Of a stretch of DNA of 64,000 bases, positions 45,206 to 56,285 are shown piece after piece (within the stretch, counting starts at the first letter, position 1; each line of letters starts with the position of its first letter). Under the pieces are notes generated by a model, which was given only the letters and a program-made list of their open reading frames with translations, ran no database searches and was not told the DNA's origin. The stretch spans positions 62,001 through 126,000 of the forward strand of contig NZ_LQPP01000028.1 of NCBI RefSeq assembly GCF_002102345.1, in the 5' to 3' direction. The position numbers were made by a program, and so were the translations under genes. This DNA is from Mycolicibacterium peregrinum. Lineage in GTDB: Bacteria > Actinomycetota > Actinomycetes > Mycobacteriales > Mycobacteriaceae.

Positions 45206-46054
45206 TCACGAGCGGCCCGGTTCGTTCCCGTCCGCCTCGGCAACCAGGTGCTCGGCGGTGACGAAGATGTCGTCGAGCATGGCAGGCGTGAGCCGGCCGG
45301 TGAAGGTGTTCTGCTGGCTGGGGTGGAAGCATCCGAGCAGCGTGATCGGGCCGTACGTCGAGGTCAGCGACGCCGTTGCACCGTGGCCGAACTTTGGGGC
45401 GGGTTTGGGGCGATCCCCGATCAACTCCAGCGCCGCCCGCCAGGCGAAGCCACCCAATGCGATGACCACGCGCACCGACGGTCCGGCCAATTGCCATTCG
45501 GCCTGCAGCCACGGCGCACAGGTGGCCCGCTCGGCCGGGGTGGGCGCGTTCGCCGGAGGAGCGCAGCGCACCGCGGCCGCCATCCGAGTGCCGATCAACT
45601 GCAGACCATCGGCCGCGTCGACGCTCTCGGCCTGGTTCGCCAGCCCTGTCCGGTGCAGCGCGGCGAACAGGAAATCTCCCGAGCGGTCGCCGGTGAACAC
45701 CCTGCCGGTGCGGTTGGCGCCTTGCGCGGCGGGCGCCAGCCCGACGATGAAGATCCGCGGCTGCTCCGAACCGAACCCCGTCGCCGGACGACCCCAATAT
45801 GGTTGATCGGCAAAGGATTTCCGTTTGGCGATCGCCACCTCTTCGCGCCAGGTGACCAATCGGGGGCAGGCCCGGCACACCGAGATCAGCGCGTCCAACT
45901 CGTCCACCGACCCGGCCCGAGCCGCCAGCCGCCGCACCTGCGCGGCGGTCTTCGCCACCGGAGTGGATGGGGTGGCCGGATCACCGGGCCAGCCCGAGCC
46001 TGGTGGTACCGGGGACGTGAACAGTTCTCCGGTCCTTGGATGAGCGAGCTCCAT
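45206..46054 (-). CDS. udgB: Uracil-DNA glycosylase family 5 (UdgB)
   Basis: A 282-residue iron-sulfur uracil-DNA glycosylase. The family-5 signature [19 protein letters not shown] is present, with the second motif [13 protein letters not shown]. Candidate cluster ligands are the cysteines in [13 protein letters not shown] and TCAPWL. It removes uracil, ethenocytosine and hypoxanthine from DNA. Same size class and neighbourhood (next to tap) as Rv1259. ATG at 46054 gives the family-like start [12 protein letters not shown]; longer frames enter the tap promoter. Confidence 0.88.
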   Translation of the reverse strand: MELAHPRTGELFTSPVPPGSGWPGDPATPSTPVAKTAAQVRRLAARAGSVDELDALISVCRACPRLVTWREEVAIAKRKSFADQPYWGRPATGFGSEQPRIFIVGLAPAAQGANRTGRVFTGDRSGDFLFAALHRTGLANQAESVDAADGLQLIGTRMAAAVRCAPPANAPTPAERATCAPWLQAEWQLAGPSVRVVIALGGFAWRAALELIGDRPKPAPKFGHGATASLTSTYGPITLLGCFHPSQQNTFTGRLTPAMLDDIFVTAEHLVAEADGNEPGRS

Positions 46055-46122
46055 CAGCTCACTGTGCCCGAAATTCCGTCGCGACGGGTGCGGGCACGCT
46101 GCTAGATTCGGCCGCGATAGCC

Positions 46123-47352
46123 ATGACCGACACCAAGCGCGGCCCACTGCTGCTGATCCTGTTCGCCGCGCTGATGGCCGGGGCAGGCAATGGCATCACG
46201 ATCGTCGCGTTCCCTTGGCTGGTGTTGCAGCGCAACGGTTCCGCGCTCGACGCGTCGATCGTGGCGATGGCCGGTACCCTGCCGCTGTTGATCGCCACGC
46301 TGATCGCCGGGGCCGCCGTGGATTATCTGGGCCGGCGACGGGTCTCGATGATCTCCGATCTCCTGTCGGCCCTGTCCGTGGCGGCGGTTCCGACGCTGGC
46401 CCTGACCTTTGGGGTGGACGCGGTGAATGTCGCGGTGCTGGCAGTCCTGGCCGCGTTGGGCGCCTTCTTCGACCCGGCCGGGATGACGGCCCGCGAGACC
46501 ATGCTCCCCGAGGCCGCCGGCCGCGCGGGGTGGACGTTGGACCACGCCAACTCCGTGTACGAGGCGGTGTTCAACCTGGCCTACATCGTCGGCCCCGGCA
46601 TCGGCGGTCTGCTGATCGCCACGATCGGTGGAATCAACACGATGTGGGTGACCGCCGGGGCGTTCTGCTGTTCGATCCTGGCCATCTCGATCCTGCGGCT
46701 CGAAGGCGCGGGCACGCCGGACCGCTCCATGCTGACCGAAGGCGTCCTCGCGGGCATCGTCGAAGGGCTTCGATTCGTCTGGCACACACCGGTATTGCGC
46801 ACCCTCGCGATCGTCGACCTGGTGGCCACCGGGCTGTACATGCCGATGGAGTCGGTTCTGTTCCCGAAATACTTCACCGACCGCAACGAGCCCACCGAGC
46901 TGGGCTGGGTGCTGATGGCGCTGAGCATCGGCGGGTTGCTGGGGGCGCTCGGCTACGCCGTGCTGTCCAAGTACATGAGCCGACGGGCCACCATGCTGAC
47001 CGCGGTGATCACGCTCGGTGTGGCGATGACGGTCATCGCGTTCCTGCCGCCGCTTCCACTGATCCTGGTGCTGTGCGCGATCGTCGGGTTCGTCTACGGG
47101 CCGATCGCGCCCATATACAACTACGTCATGCAAACCACCGCCCCGCAGCACCTGCGCGGCCGCGTGGTCGGGGTGATGGGTTCACTGGCCTACGCCGCCG
47201 GCCCGCTCGGCCTGATCCTGGCCGGGCCGCTGGCCGACGCCGCCGGCCTGCACGCGACGTTCCTGGCCCTGTCTCTGCCGATGCTGCTGCTGGGCCTGGT
47301 CGCGGTCTTCCTGCCGGCGCTGCGCGCCTTGGACTCCGGTCGTCAGCATTGA
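46123..47352 (+). CDS. tap: MFS multidrug efflux pump, Tap-like
   Basis: A 409-residue major facilitator with about 12 helices, motif-A loop [12 protein letters not shown] after helix 2 and the [21 protein letters not shown] loop typical of the Tap/MefA-type group. M. tuberculosis Tap (Rv1258c) is at the same place and exports tetracycline and aminoglycosides. ATG at 46123; a TAGATT box at 46103-46108 implies a leader of about 8 nt. Tap is WhiB7-controlled in other mycobacteria; an AAATT stretch near 46070 might be part of such a site, but I cannot confirm it. Confidence 0.86.
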   Translation: MTDTKRGPLLLILFAALMAGAGNGITIVAFPWLVLQRNGSALDASIVAMAGTLPLLIATLIAGAAVDYLGRRRVSMISDLLSALSVAAVPTLALTFGVDAVNVAVLAVLAALGAFFDPAGMTARETMLPEAAGRAGWTLDHANSVYEAVFNLAYIVGPGIGGLLIATIGGINTMWVTAGAFCCSILAISILRLEGAGTPDRSMLTEGVLAGIVEGLRFVWHTPVLRTLAIVDLVATGLYMPMESVLFPKYFTDRNEPTELGWVLMALSIGGLLGALGYAVLSKYMSRRATMLTAVITLGVAMTVIAFLPPLPLILVLCAIVGFVYGPIAPIYNYVMQTTAPQHLRGRVVGVMGSLAYAAGPLGLILAGPLADAAGLHATFLALSLPMLLLGLVAVFLPALRALDSGRQH

Positions 47353-47417
47353 CTCTGCGCGCACGGTGAGAAACGGTGAGAAACTGCGGGTGATCAGCGC
47401 CCTCACCGCAGAGTCAA
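47349..47417. repeat. Nested inverted and tandem repeats after tap
   Basis: TTGACTCTGCG (47349-47359) and CGCAGAGTCAA (47407-47417) are a perfect 11-bp inverted pair around the tap stop codon. Inside, CGGTGAGAAA is repeated in tandem (47364-47373 and 47374-47383), and CTCACCG (47402-47408) complements its CGGTGAG. The whole can fold as one stem with alternative inner pairings and probably ends tap transcription. Confidence 0.65.
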
Positions 47418-47439
47418 CCGCCCGAACTACGATTCCGGT

Positions 47440-48804
47440 GTGGAATCCGCGCTGTCAAAGTTGATCGCCGAACTGCCCGAGGGGGTCGTGGTCACCGACC
47501 CCGACATCCTGGCCTCGTACCGCCAGGACCGGGCCGCCGATCCGGCGGCGGGCACCCCGCTGGCGGTGGTTCGGCCGACCCGGACCGAGGAAGTCCAGAC
47601 CGTGCTGCGTTGGGCCGGCGAGCATCGGGTGGCTGTGGTGCCGCGTGGCGCGGGCACCGGTCTGTCCGGCGGAGCGACGGCACTCGACGGCGGCATCGTG
47701 CTGTCCACCGAGAAGATGCGGGACATCACCGTAGATCCGGTCACCCGCACCGCCGTCGTGCAGCCCGGGCTGCTCAACGCCGAGGTGAAGAAAGCTGTTG
47801 CCGCACACGGACTGTGGTATCCGCCCGACCCGTCGTCGTTCGAGATCTGCAGCATCGGCGGCAATGTCGCCACCAACGCGGGCGGGCTGTGCTGCGTCAA
47901 GTACGGCGTGACCACCGACTACGTGCTGGGCCTACAGGTGGTGCTGGCGGACGGAACCGCGGTACGCCTCGGCGGCCCACGTTTGAAAGACGTTGCGGGA
48001 CTGAGTCTGACCAAGCTGTTCGTGGGCAGCGAGGGCACCCTGGGCGTGGTCACCGAAGCAACGCTCCGGTTGCTGCCACCACAGCACGCACCGTGCACCG
48101 TGGTGGCCACGTTCGATTCGGTGGAGGCCGCCTCGAATTCGGTCGTCAAGATCACCGGCAAGATCCGGCCGTCCATGTTGGAGTTCATGGACTCGGTGGC
48201 CATCAACGCCGTCGAGGACAAGCTGAAGATGGGCCTGGATCGCAACGCCGCGGCAATGATGGTGGCCGCTTCCGACGATCGCGGCGCCGCGGGTGCCGAC
48301 GATGTGGCATTCATGGCCGAGGTGTTCACCGAATGCGGTGCCACCGAGGTGTTCTCGACGTCCGACCCGGATGAGGGTGAGGCGTTCGTGGCAGCCCGCC
48401 GCTTCGCCATCCCGGCGGTGGAGGCCAAGGGGTCATTGTTGCTGGAGGACGTCGGGGTCCCGCTACCCGCGCTGGCCGAGTTGGTGACGGGGGTGGCGAA
48501 GATCGCCGACCAGCGGCAACTGCTGATCTCGGTGATCGCCCATGCCGGTGACGGGAACACCCATCCGCTGATCGTGTTCGACCCGTCCGACACGGATGAG
48601 GCGCAACGGGCCCAACTTGCCTTCGGCGAGATCATGGACCTGGCCGTCGGCCTCGGCGGCACCATCACCGGTGAGCACGGCGTGGGCCGGCTCAAACAGC
48701 CGTGGCTGGCCGGCCAGATCGGCCCGGACGCCGTTGAACTCAATCACCGGATCAAACGGGCCCTGGACCCACACAACATCCTCAACCCAGGCGCAGCGAT
48801 CTAG
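47440..48804 (+). CDS. FAD-linked 2-hydroxyacid oxidase, GlcD-like (Rv1257c-type)
   Basis: A 454-residue flavoprotein of the vanillyl-alcohol-oxidase/GlcD group. The PCMH-type FAD domain has VPRGAGTGLSGGA and NVATNAGGLCCVKYGV; the C-terminal domain ends with AHAGDGNTHPL and GEHGVGRLKQPWL, the metal-containing active-site region of D-lactate and glycolate dehydrogenases. Substrate is probably a D-2-hydroxyacid. GTG at 47440 lies 6 nt after TACGAT (47428-47433), so it is likely leaderless. Size equals Rv1257c (455 aa). Confidence 0.87.
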   Translation: MESALSKLIAELPEGVVVTDPDILASYRQDRAADPAAGTPLAVVRPTRTEEVQTVLRWAGEHRVAVVPRGAGTGLSGGATALDGGIVLSTEKMRDITVDPVTRTAVVQPGLLNAEVKKAVAAHGLWYPPDPSSFEICSIGGNVATNAGGLCCVKYGVTTDYVLGLQVVLADGTAVRLGGPRLKDVAGLSLTKLFVGSEGTLGVVTEATLRLLPPQHAPCTVVATFDSVEAASNSVVKITGKIRPSMLEFMDSVAINAVEDKLKMGLDRNAAAMMVAASDDRGAAGADDVAFMAEVFTECGATEVFSTSDPDEGEAFVAARRFAIPAVEAKGSLLLEDVGVPLPALAELVTGVAKIADQRQLLISVIAHAGDGNTHPLIVFDPSDTDEAQRAQLAFGEIMDLAVGLGGTITGEHGVGRLKQPWLAGQIGPDAVELNHRIKRALDPHNILNPGAAI

Positions 48805-48811
48805 CCCGGAC

Positions 48812-49690
48812 TCAGGCCGCTGCGAACATCGTCAGCAGATGGCTTGTGCGCCAGGCGATCAACGCAAGGAATACCAGTAGCACCGCCACCGAGACCCCGG
48901 CCTGGACGGCATTGCGACGCGCGCTCGGGGCATACACGTAGGCCGCGGCGATGCCCGCGCCGGTGATCAGGCCGCCGACGTGGCCCTGCCAGCTGATCGC
49001 CCCGGTTCCCAGTGCGGGCCCGGCGAAGGTGAACACCAAGTTGATGACGACGACCGCTGCGATCATCCGGACGTCGAGGTTGAGTTTGCGGGCGACGACG
49101 AAGATCGCACCGAACAGGCCGAAGATCGCCCCGGATGCGCCGGCGGTCGGGACGTTGACCGGCGTGAGCAGATACACCAACACTGAGCCGCCCAGGGCGC
49201 TGAGCGCATACAACGCCCCGTATCGCAGCCGGCCCAGCCACTGTTCCAGCGGTGGACCCACCACGTAGAGCGCCCACATGTTGAACAACAGGTGCATGAG
49301 GCCGTAGTGCAGAAAGGCCGAGGTCACCAGGCGGTAGTACTGGTCGTACGCCGCGATCCCCGGGGCCCACAACGTCAGCTCCTCGGTCACCCGATCCCCC
49401 GAGGCCATCTGCAGCACGAACATCACGACGTTCACCGCGATCAGCGCGTAGGTCAGGATCGGCGCCCCGCTACGGGCGACCCCGCCGAACTGCGTGCGCT
49501 CGGCCCGCACCGACCTCGCGCCCTCGTTGACGCACTCAACACATTGGTGGCCGACCGCCGCCGAGCGCATGCACTCGGGGCAGACAGGGCGCCCGCAGCG
49601 GGTGCAGCTCACATAGGTGGGACGGTCCGGATGCCGGTAACACGTCGGCGTCTGGGCAGGTAGCTGCGGCGTGCCAGGGGTGTTCATCAC
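48812..49690 (-). CDS. Rhomboid-family intramembrane serine protease with N-terminal zinc finger
   Basis: A 292-residue protein. The first about 55 residues hold a B-box-like zinc finger (CYRHP, CTRCGRPVCPECM, GHQCVEC). Six helices follow, with catalytic Ser in GASGAIFG and catalytic His in WQGHVGG. The arrangement is that of the actinobacterial Rho1-type (Rv0110-like) proteases, which cleave membrane proteins inside the bilayer. TAGGCT at 49696-49701 (minus strand) is 5 nt before GTG 49690 and 8 nt before ATG 49687; either could be the leaderless start. Convergent with the GlcD-like gene. Confidence 0.83.
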   Translation of the reverse strand: MMNTPGTPQLPAQTPTCYRHPDRPTYVSCTRCGRPVCPECMRSAAVGHQCVECVNEGARSVRAERTQFGGVARSGAPILTYALIAVNVVMFVLQMASGDRVTEELTLWAPGIAAYDQYYRLVTSAFLHYGLMHLLFNMWALYVVGPPLEQWLGRLRYGALYALSALGGSVLVYLLTPVNVPTAGASGAIFGLFGAIFVVARKLNLDVRMIAAVVVINLVFTFAGPALGTGAISWQGHVGGLITGAGIAAAYVYAPSARRNAVQAGVSVAVLLVFLALIAWRTSHLLTMFAAA

Positions 49691-49752
49691 GCCCGAGCCT
49701 AATGCGGGACCGACTATTGACACAGATGCCACAGTTGTCGTACGAATAAGAC

Positions 49753-50991
49753 ATGGCAGCAACTTTGTCTCACAGCTCCGCTCGGTTCGTTCCCGCCGAC
49801 GCCGACACCTGGCCCAATCCGTGGCCGATGTATGCCGCTCTGCGCGACCACGACCCGGTCCACCACGTGGTGCCCGAGGAGTCACCGGAGCACGACTACT
49901 ACGTGCTCTCCCGCCACGCCGACATCTGGGCGGCAGCCCGGGACCACGAGACCTTCTCCTCGGCGCAGGGCCTGACGGTCACCTACGGAGAGCTGGACAT
50001 GATCGGGCTGGCCGACAACCCGCCGTTCGTCATGCAGGACCCACCGGTGCACACCGAGTTCCGCAAGCTGGTCTCGCGCGGGTTCACCCCGCGCCAGGTG
50101 GAAGCGGTGGAACCCAAGGTCCGGGAATTCGTCATCGAGCGTCTCGAGGGGTTGCGCTCGAATGGCGGCGGGGATATTGCCGCCGAGTTGTTCAAGCCGC
50201 TGCCCTCGATGGTCGTCGCGCACTACCTCGGGGTGCCCGAGGCAGACCGGGACCAGTTCGACGGCTGGACCGACGCCATCGTCGCGGCCAACAGCTCGGC
50301 CGGCGGTATCACGGCGGCCATGGGCACCGCCGGCGCTGCAGTGGCCTCGATGATGGGCTACTTCTCCGAGCTCATCGAACGGCGTCGCCGCGAACCCGGC
50401 GACGACACCATCTCGCACCTGGTGGCGGCGGGTGTCGGCGCCGACGGTGACATCGCCGGCGTGCTGTCGATCCTGGCCTTCACGTTCACCATGGTCACCG
50501 GCGGCAACGACACCACCACCGGAATGCTGGGCGGCGCAGTGCAACTCCTGCAGCAGCGTCCCGATCAGCGTCAACTTCTGATCGACGACCCCGAGCTGAT
50601 CCCGGAAGCGGTCGACGAGTTCCTGCGGCTGACCTCGCCGGTGCAGGGCCTGGCCCGCACCACCACCCGCGACGTCACCATCGGCGATACCACGATCCCG
50701 GCCGGGCGCAAGACGCTGCTGCTGTACGGCTCGGGCAATCGCGACGAGCGTGAATTCGGTGAGAACGCAGCCGAACTCGACGTGCGACGGGCTCCGCGAA
50801 ACATCCTGACCTTCAGCCATGGTGCACACTTCTGCCTCGGCGCAGCAGCTGCCCGCATGCAGTCCCGGGTGGCGTTGACCGAATTGCTCTCCCGCTACCC
50901 CGATTTCGAGGTCGACCTGGACGCGGTGGTGTGGGCCGGCGGCAGCTATGTGCGACGGCCGTTCTCCGTGCCGTTCCGAGCCGGGGCCTGA
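49753..50991 (+). CDS. cyp130: Cytochrome P450, CYP130-like
   Basis: A 412-residue soluble P450. I-helix oxygen-binding motif TGGNDTTTG, K-helix EFLRL, and haem-ligand loop FSHGAHFCLGAAAARMQ with the proximal Cys. Length and neighbourhood (followed by a TetR gene, next to glcD-like and tap) match CYP130 (Rv1256c, 405 aa). It needs ferredoxin and reductase encoded elsewhere. TTGACA at 49717-49722 may be a -35 element. The stop overlaps the TetR start (TGATG), so the regulator is made in step with the enzyme. Confidence 0.88.
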   Translation: MAATLSHSSARFVPADADTWPNPWPMYAALRDHDPVHHVVPEESPEHDYYVLSRHADIWAAARDHETFSSAQGLTVTYGELDMIGLADNPPFVMQDPPVHTEFRKLVSRGFTPRQVEAVEPKVREFVIERLEGLRSNGGGDIAAELFKPLPSMVVAHYLGVPEADRDQFDGWTDAIVAANSSAGGITAAMGTAGAAVASMMGYFSELIERRRREPGDDTISHLVAAGVGADGDIAGVLSILAFTFTMVTGGNDTTTGMLGGAVQLLQQRPDQRQLLIDDPELIPEAVDEFLRLTSPVQGLARTTTRDVTIGDTTIPAGRKTLLLYGSGNRDEREFGENAAELDVRRAPRNILTFSHGAHFCLGAAAARMQSRVALTELLSRYPDFEVDLDAVVWAGGSYVRRPFSVPFRAGA

Positions 50992-51581
50992 TGCCCCGCG
51001 ACTGGTTGTCGGCTCGGCGGTCCGAAGTGGCCGCCGACCACATCCTCGACGCCGCCGAATCGCTGTTCACCCAGCAGAACGCGGCGACCGTCGGTATGCA
51101 CGAAATCGCTGCCGCCGCAGGTTGTTCCCGCGCCACGCTGTACCGCTATTTCGAGAACCGCGAGGCGCTCTACACCGCCTACGTGCACCGCGAGGCACGT
51201 CGGCTGTACGAAGAGGTCAGCGAACAGGTGGCCACGGTCACCGATCCGGCGCAGCGCCTGATCGAGGGCGTCATCACCGCGCTGCGGGCAGTGCGTGTCA
51301 GCCCGGCACTGTCGTCGTGGTTCGCCACCGCTCAACCGCCGATCGGCGGCGAGATGGCCGAACACTCCGAGGTGATCCGCGCGTTGGTGGAGGGCTTCGT
51401 GCGTTCGCTCGCCGGCGAAACGGGGCAGAGCGACGACGTCGTGGGCCGCCGTGCCCGGTGGCTGGTGCGCGTCATGGTGTCGCTGCTGGTCTTCCCCGGC
51501 GTCGACGAGGCGGACGAGCGGACCATGCTGGCCGAGTTCGTCGCCCCGCTGGTGATCCCGGCGGGACTGCGCGCGCAGTAG
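50991..51581 (+). CDS. TetR-family regulator of the cyp130 operon (Rv1255c-type)
   Basis: A 196-residue regulator with N-terminal HTH (about 15-62; MHEIAAAAGCSRATLYRYFENREAL). The ATG overlaps the P450 stop as TGATG. By position it probably represses the cyp130-tetR operon, as the Rv1256c-Rv1255c arrangement suggests; GACA/TGTC half-sites around 49719-49739 upstream of cyp130 are possible but weak targets. The ligand-binding half contains no recognisable specific signature. Confidence 0.84.
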   Translation: MPRDWLSARRSEVAADHILDAAESLFTQQNAATVGMHEIAAAAGCSRATLYRYFENREALYTAYVHREARRLYEEVSEQVATVTDPAQRLIEGVITALRAVRVSPALSSWFATAQPPIGGEMAEHSEVIRALVEGFVRSLAGETGQSDDVVGRRARWLVRVMVSLLVFPGVDEADERTMLAEFVAPLVIPAGLRAQ

Positions 51582-51613
51582 CCGATTGCCCGGCACGCAG
51601 GGCGAACCTGCCC

Positions 51614-51629
51614 CATACTTTCGAGTATG
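51614..51629. promoter_or_regulatory. Palindrome over -10 box and start codon of the DUF5995 gene
   Basis: CATACT-TTCG-AGTATG (51614-51629) is a perfect 6-bp dyad. It contains a -10 box TACTTT (51616-51621) and ends with the ATG (51627-51629). It can be an operator covering a leaderless promoter or a small hairpin at the very start of the message. Confidence 0.55.
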
Positions 51630-52463
51630 GCCAGCCACCCGACGCCACTTCCGCCGCTCCCGGCGGTCACCAGCATTGCCGAGGTTGTCTCGGCCATCGA
51701 CACGATCACCGATTGGGCCGTGGAAACGTCAAGTCGGCTGGGCTATTTCGCCGCCCTGTACAAGCGGATCACCATCGCGGTGGGCACCGCGGTCGAAGAC
51801 GGCGCATTCGAGGACGGTCCACGGATGGACCGCCTCGACGCGGCGTTCGCACAGCGCTACTTCGATGCGCTCAACGGCTACTTCCACCCGAACCGGTACC
51901 CGAAACCCACCCGGTCCTGGCGGGCCACCTTCGAGTGGGCCGACAAACCCGCACCGATCCTGGTGCAGCACATGCTCGCCGGTGTCACCGCCCACATCGT
52001 CCTCGACCTCGGCATCGCGGTACAGGGTCTCGTGGGCGCCGGCCGACTACCGTCGCTGCACAAGGACTTCGACACCATCAACGCCGTGCTGGCGAGCCAG
52101 ATCGCCGGGGTCGTCAACGACATCAACGAGCTGTCACCGGCGCTGGCCGACATCTATGCCGTGCTCCAACAGCATCAGATCTTCGTCCTGAACGAGGCGA
52201 TCCGCTCCCTGCGTGACAGCGCATGGCGGTTCGCCACGGTGCTGGCGTTGGAACCCGCATTCGCCCGGCCACCGACGATCTGGGCACGAGACCTGCAGGT
52301 GAGCCGGCAGGCGCAGGCCGTGTTCGACCCACCCAGCCTGGTCGGCGCCTTCGATCTGGCGATCAAGGAGATCGCCGCGCGCGAGAGTCGCGATGTGGCC
52401 CACAACGTCCGGGTGCTCGACCAGATCGCCGAGACGCCCGCGCCGATCCAGACAGCGTTGTAA
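51627..52463 (+). CDS. DUF5995-family protein
   Basis: A 278-residue soluble protein. It shows the DUF5995 pattern of a helical N-terminus (IAEVVSAIDTITDW), FAALYKRITIAV, FAQRYFDALNGYF, and MLAGVTAHIVLDLGIAVQG with a conserved His and Asp. No catalytic role is established for the family. The ATG is directly preceded by a palindrome that also contains the -10 box. It runs towards the siderophore-interacting protein gene, stops 8 nt apart. Confidence 0.78.
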   Translation: MASHPTPLPPLPAVTSIAEVVSAIDTITDWAVETSSRLGYFAALYKRITIAVGTAVEDGAFEDGPRMDRLDAAFAQRYFDALNGYFHPNRYPKPTRSWRATFEWADKPAPILVQHMLAGVTAHIVLDLGIAVQGLVGAGRLPSLHKDFDTINAVLASQIAGVVNDINELSPALADIYAVLQQHQIFVLNEAIRSLRDSAWRFATVLALEPAFARPPTIWARDLQVSRQAQAVFDPPSLVGAFDLAIKEIAARESRDVAHNVRVLDQIAETPAPIQTAL

Positions 52464-52470
52464 AGCGGCG

Positions 52471-53181
52471 TCAGGCCACCCAGTAGGCCTGCGCCTTGAT
52501 GGACTTGCGCGGAATCCCGTACTCCTCGCGGAAGACCCGTGCCACGGCCCGGGTGGTGCGGTTGTTGCATGCGACCCAACCGAAATGGTCCGAGGCGTCG
52601 AAGGCCGACGCGCTGACGGTCGCCAGCAGATCCTCTTCCGCCCGGTCCACCCAGATGATCTCCGCGCCACCGGTGACCGGAAGCTCGCGGTCGTCGTCGT
52701 GCCCGGCCTCCAGGAAGACCCAGGCCGGGGTATCCCCGATCGCGTCCAGCAGTGAGTTGATGGCCGGAAGCGACGCGGTGTCACCGACGATCACATAGCC
52801 GGCCGGTGCCGGCTCGGGCAGCGTGAAGTTGCTGCCGAGGACCGTCACGTCCAGGACGTCGCCGGGCTGGGCCGCACGGGCCCAGCGGGTGGCGATACCG
52901 TCGTGCATGGCGAAATCGATGTCCACGGTGCCGGCCTGCGGATCGGCGTTGACCAGGGTGTAGCCCCGCTGATGGGCCTTGCCGTCGTCGGGAAACCAAC
53001 CCCGCACCCACATCGTCGGGTGTACCCGGTGTTCGGCGAGCAGTTTTTCCGCTTCGAAGTGAAGTCGCAGGTAGTTCGGCGTGAGCTCGGTTCGGCCCGA
53101 GACCGTCAGCTCGTAGTCACCGCCCCGCCAGAGTTTGACCAGGGCTCCCTCGAGCCCGCGCGACGCCTTCTGCTCGGCCAT
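52471..53181 (-). CDS. Siderophore-interacting protein, FAD-dependent (ViuB-like)
   Basis: A 236-residue flavin reductase-like protein of the SIP/FAD-binding-9 family. The FAD domain contains RGYTLVNADPQAGTVDIDFA and the HDGIATRWARAAQPGD loop; the C-terminal domain has GDTASLPAINSLL and a terminal VEX-like tail (QAYWVA). It releases iron from siderophores by reducing Fe(III). A GGGAGG ribosome-binding site is present five nt before the ATG, and an IdeR-like box lies 25 nt upstream (53206-53224), covering a -10 box TACGCT. Iron-repressed expression is therefore likely. Related to Rv2895c. Confidence 0.86.
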   Translation of the reverse strand: MAEQKASRGLEGALVKLWRGGDYELTVSGRTELTPNYLRLHFEAEKLLAEHRVHPTMWVRGWFPDDGKAHQRGYTLVNADPQAGTVDIDFAMHDGIATRWARAAQPGDVLDVTVLGSNFTLPEPAPAGYVIVGDTASLPAINSLLDAIGDTPAWVFLEAGHDDDRELPVTGGAEIIWVDRAEEDLLATVSASAFDASDHFGWVACNNRTTRAVARVFREEYGIPRKSIKAQAYWVA

Positions 53182-53205
53182 GCGTACCTCCCGTGAACCT
53201 CTTTG

Positions 53206-53224
53206 TTAGGTAAGCGTACCCTAA
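53206..53224. promoter_or_regulatory. IdeR (iron) box upstream of the SIP gene
   Basis: TTAGGTAAGCGTACCCTAA matches the 19-bp IdeR consensus (TTAGGTTAGSCTAACCTAA) at 16 of 19 positions. It includes a minus-strand -10 hexamer TACGCT (53213-53218). Iron-loaded IdeR would repress the SIP gene. Confidence 0.75.
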
Positions 53225-53232
53225 CTAAAAGA

Positions 53233-54422
53233 TCAGGAGCGGACGCGCGTGAACCGGTGCAGCAACCAGGCGGCCGGGATGGTGAACACCATGGTGAGCA
53301 CGAACAGGTTGAACATCGACCCCGTGTAGACCGGATCGCGCATCACCTCGACCATCACCAACTCCATGATCATCAGGTGGATCAGGAAGATCTCATAGGA
53401 GATCTCACCGAGGAAGACCATCGGGCGCGACGCCAGGAACCGGCTGTACCAACCGCGGTCACCCAAGGCCGGCGGCGCCACCAGCAGAGCCGCGATCACC
53501 GCATAGAAGAACGTCTTGACCAACGCCTCGCTCAACTTGGCCGGCGAGGTGGTGGGCTCCCCCGCCAGTGGCGTCGAAGCGATGAAGTAACACACCACCG
53601 CCAACGGCACGCACACCATGCCGTAGCCACGCACCTTGAGCTGGCTCAGCACGGTCAGCGCCATACCCGCCACGAACCAGGCCATGTACGTGGGCAACCA
53701 CAACCGGGCACCGTCGGGCAGGCCCGTGGAATCGTGCACGACCGTCAGCCACAACGGAGAGACCGCGGCCAGCACCGCCAGGCCGAAGAACAACAACCCC
53801 GGCCGCCAGCGCCGTCGGCACAACACCACCAGCAGCAGATAGGCGACCAGCGGCAACACGACGTAGAACGCCGCCTCCACCGCCAGGCTCCACATCTGGG
53901 TCAACCCCTGATGCAGATACGAGAACAGGTAGTTGTCGGTATAGATCTGGGACAGCGTCAGATTGCGGAACAAGCCCATCCAGGTGTGGCCGGGATTCGG
54001 GCCCGCGGTACGGAAGTGGTAGAGCAGGTAAGCGATCAGGACCGTGACCACGTAGGCCGGCATGATCCGTCGCACCCGGTGCCAGGCGTAGCGGCGAACG
54101 GACGGTGCCTCGTAGCCGGTGGCCGCGACTGGATCTGATGCGCGGCTCGCCGCGGCTACCCACGGACGGAACAACAGGAAACCGCTGAGCACGAAGAAGA
54201 TCGGCACACCGATCTCGGCCCGCGAATACACCAGCCCGAGATAGCCCTGCCCGTACTTGCCGGTCGTGTACGCCGCGTGCGTCAGCACCACCAGAATGGC
54301 GGCCACCGCACGAATCCCGGTCAGCGACGCAACCCTCGTGGACCCAGAAGCCCCGGAGACCACGTTGTCTACCGACTCGAGGCCACCTTGATCCGACGGC
54401 CCCTTCACGCTTCTGGAGACCG

Positions 54423-54426
<4 letters not shown>
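53233..54426 (-). CDS. Membrane acyltransferase (acyltransferase 3 family, Rv1254-type)
   Basis: A 397-residue integral membrane O-acyltransferase with about ten helices. The N-terminal family motif is LTGIRAVAAILVVLTHAAY, with catalytic His in the first helix, followed by GVPIFFVLSGFLLFRPW. It likely acylates cell-wall sugars or a glycolipid. The GTG start overlaps the stop of the DEAD-box helicase gene (GTGA). Same order as Rv1253-Rv1254. The 3' end lies 9 nt from the IdeR box of the next gene on the same strand. Confidence 0.85.
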
Positions 54427-56198
<1,772 letters not shown>

Positions 56199-56285
56199 CG
56201 GTTCAGAAGTCTAGTGCCAATCGGCCGGATGCCCGGCCGCGCGCCTGCACAACCCCGCAGCGGGGTCACGGTAGGTTGCCCAACT

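Noticed and set aside
46069..46085. WhiB7 box before tap
   Set aside because: Only a short AAATT stretch is present and no convincing -35 follows at the right spacing.
46102..47369. Long frames on both strands overlapping tap
   Set aside because: Both lack membrane segments or motifs and have shadow composition; Tap has the MFS layout.
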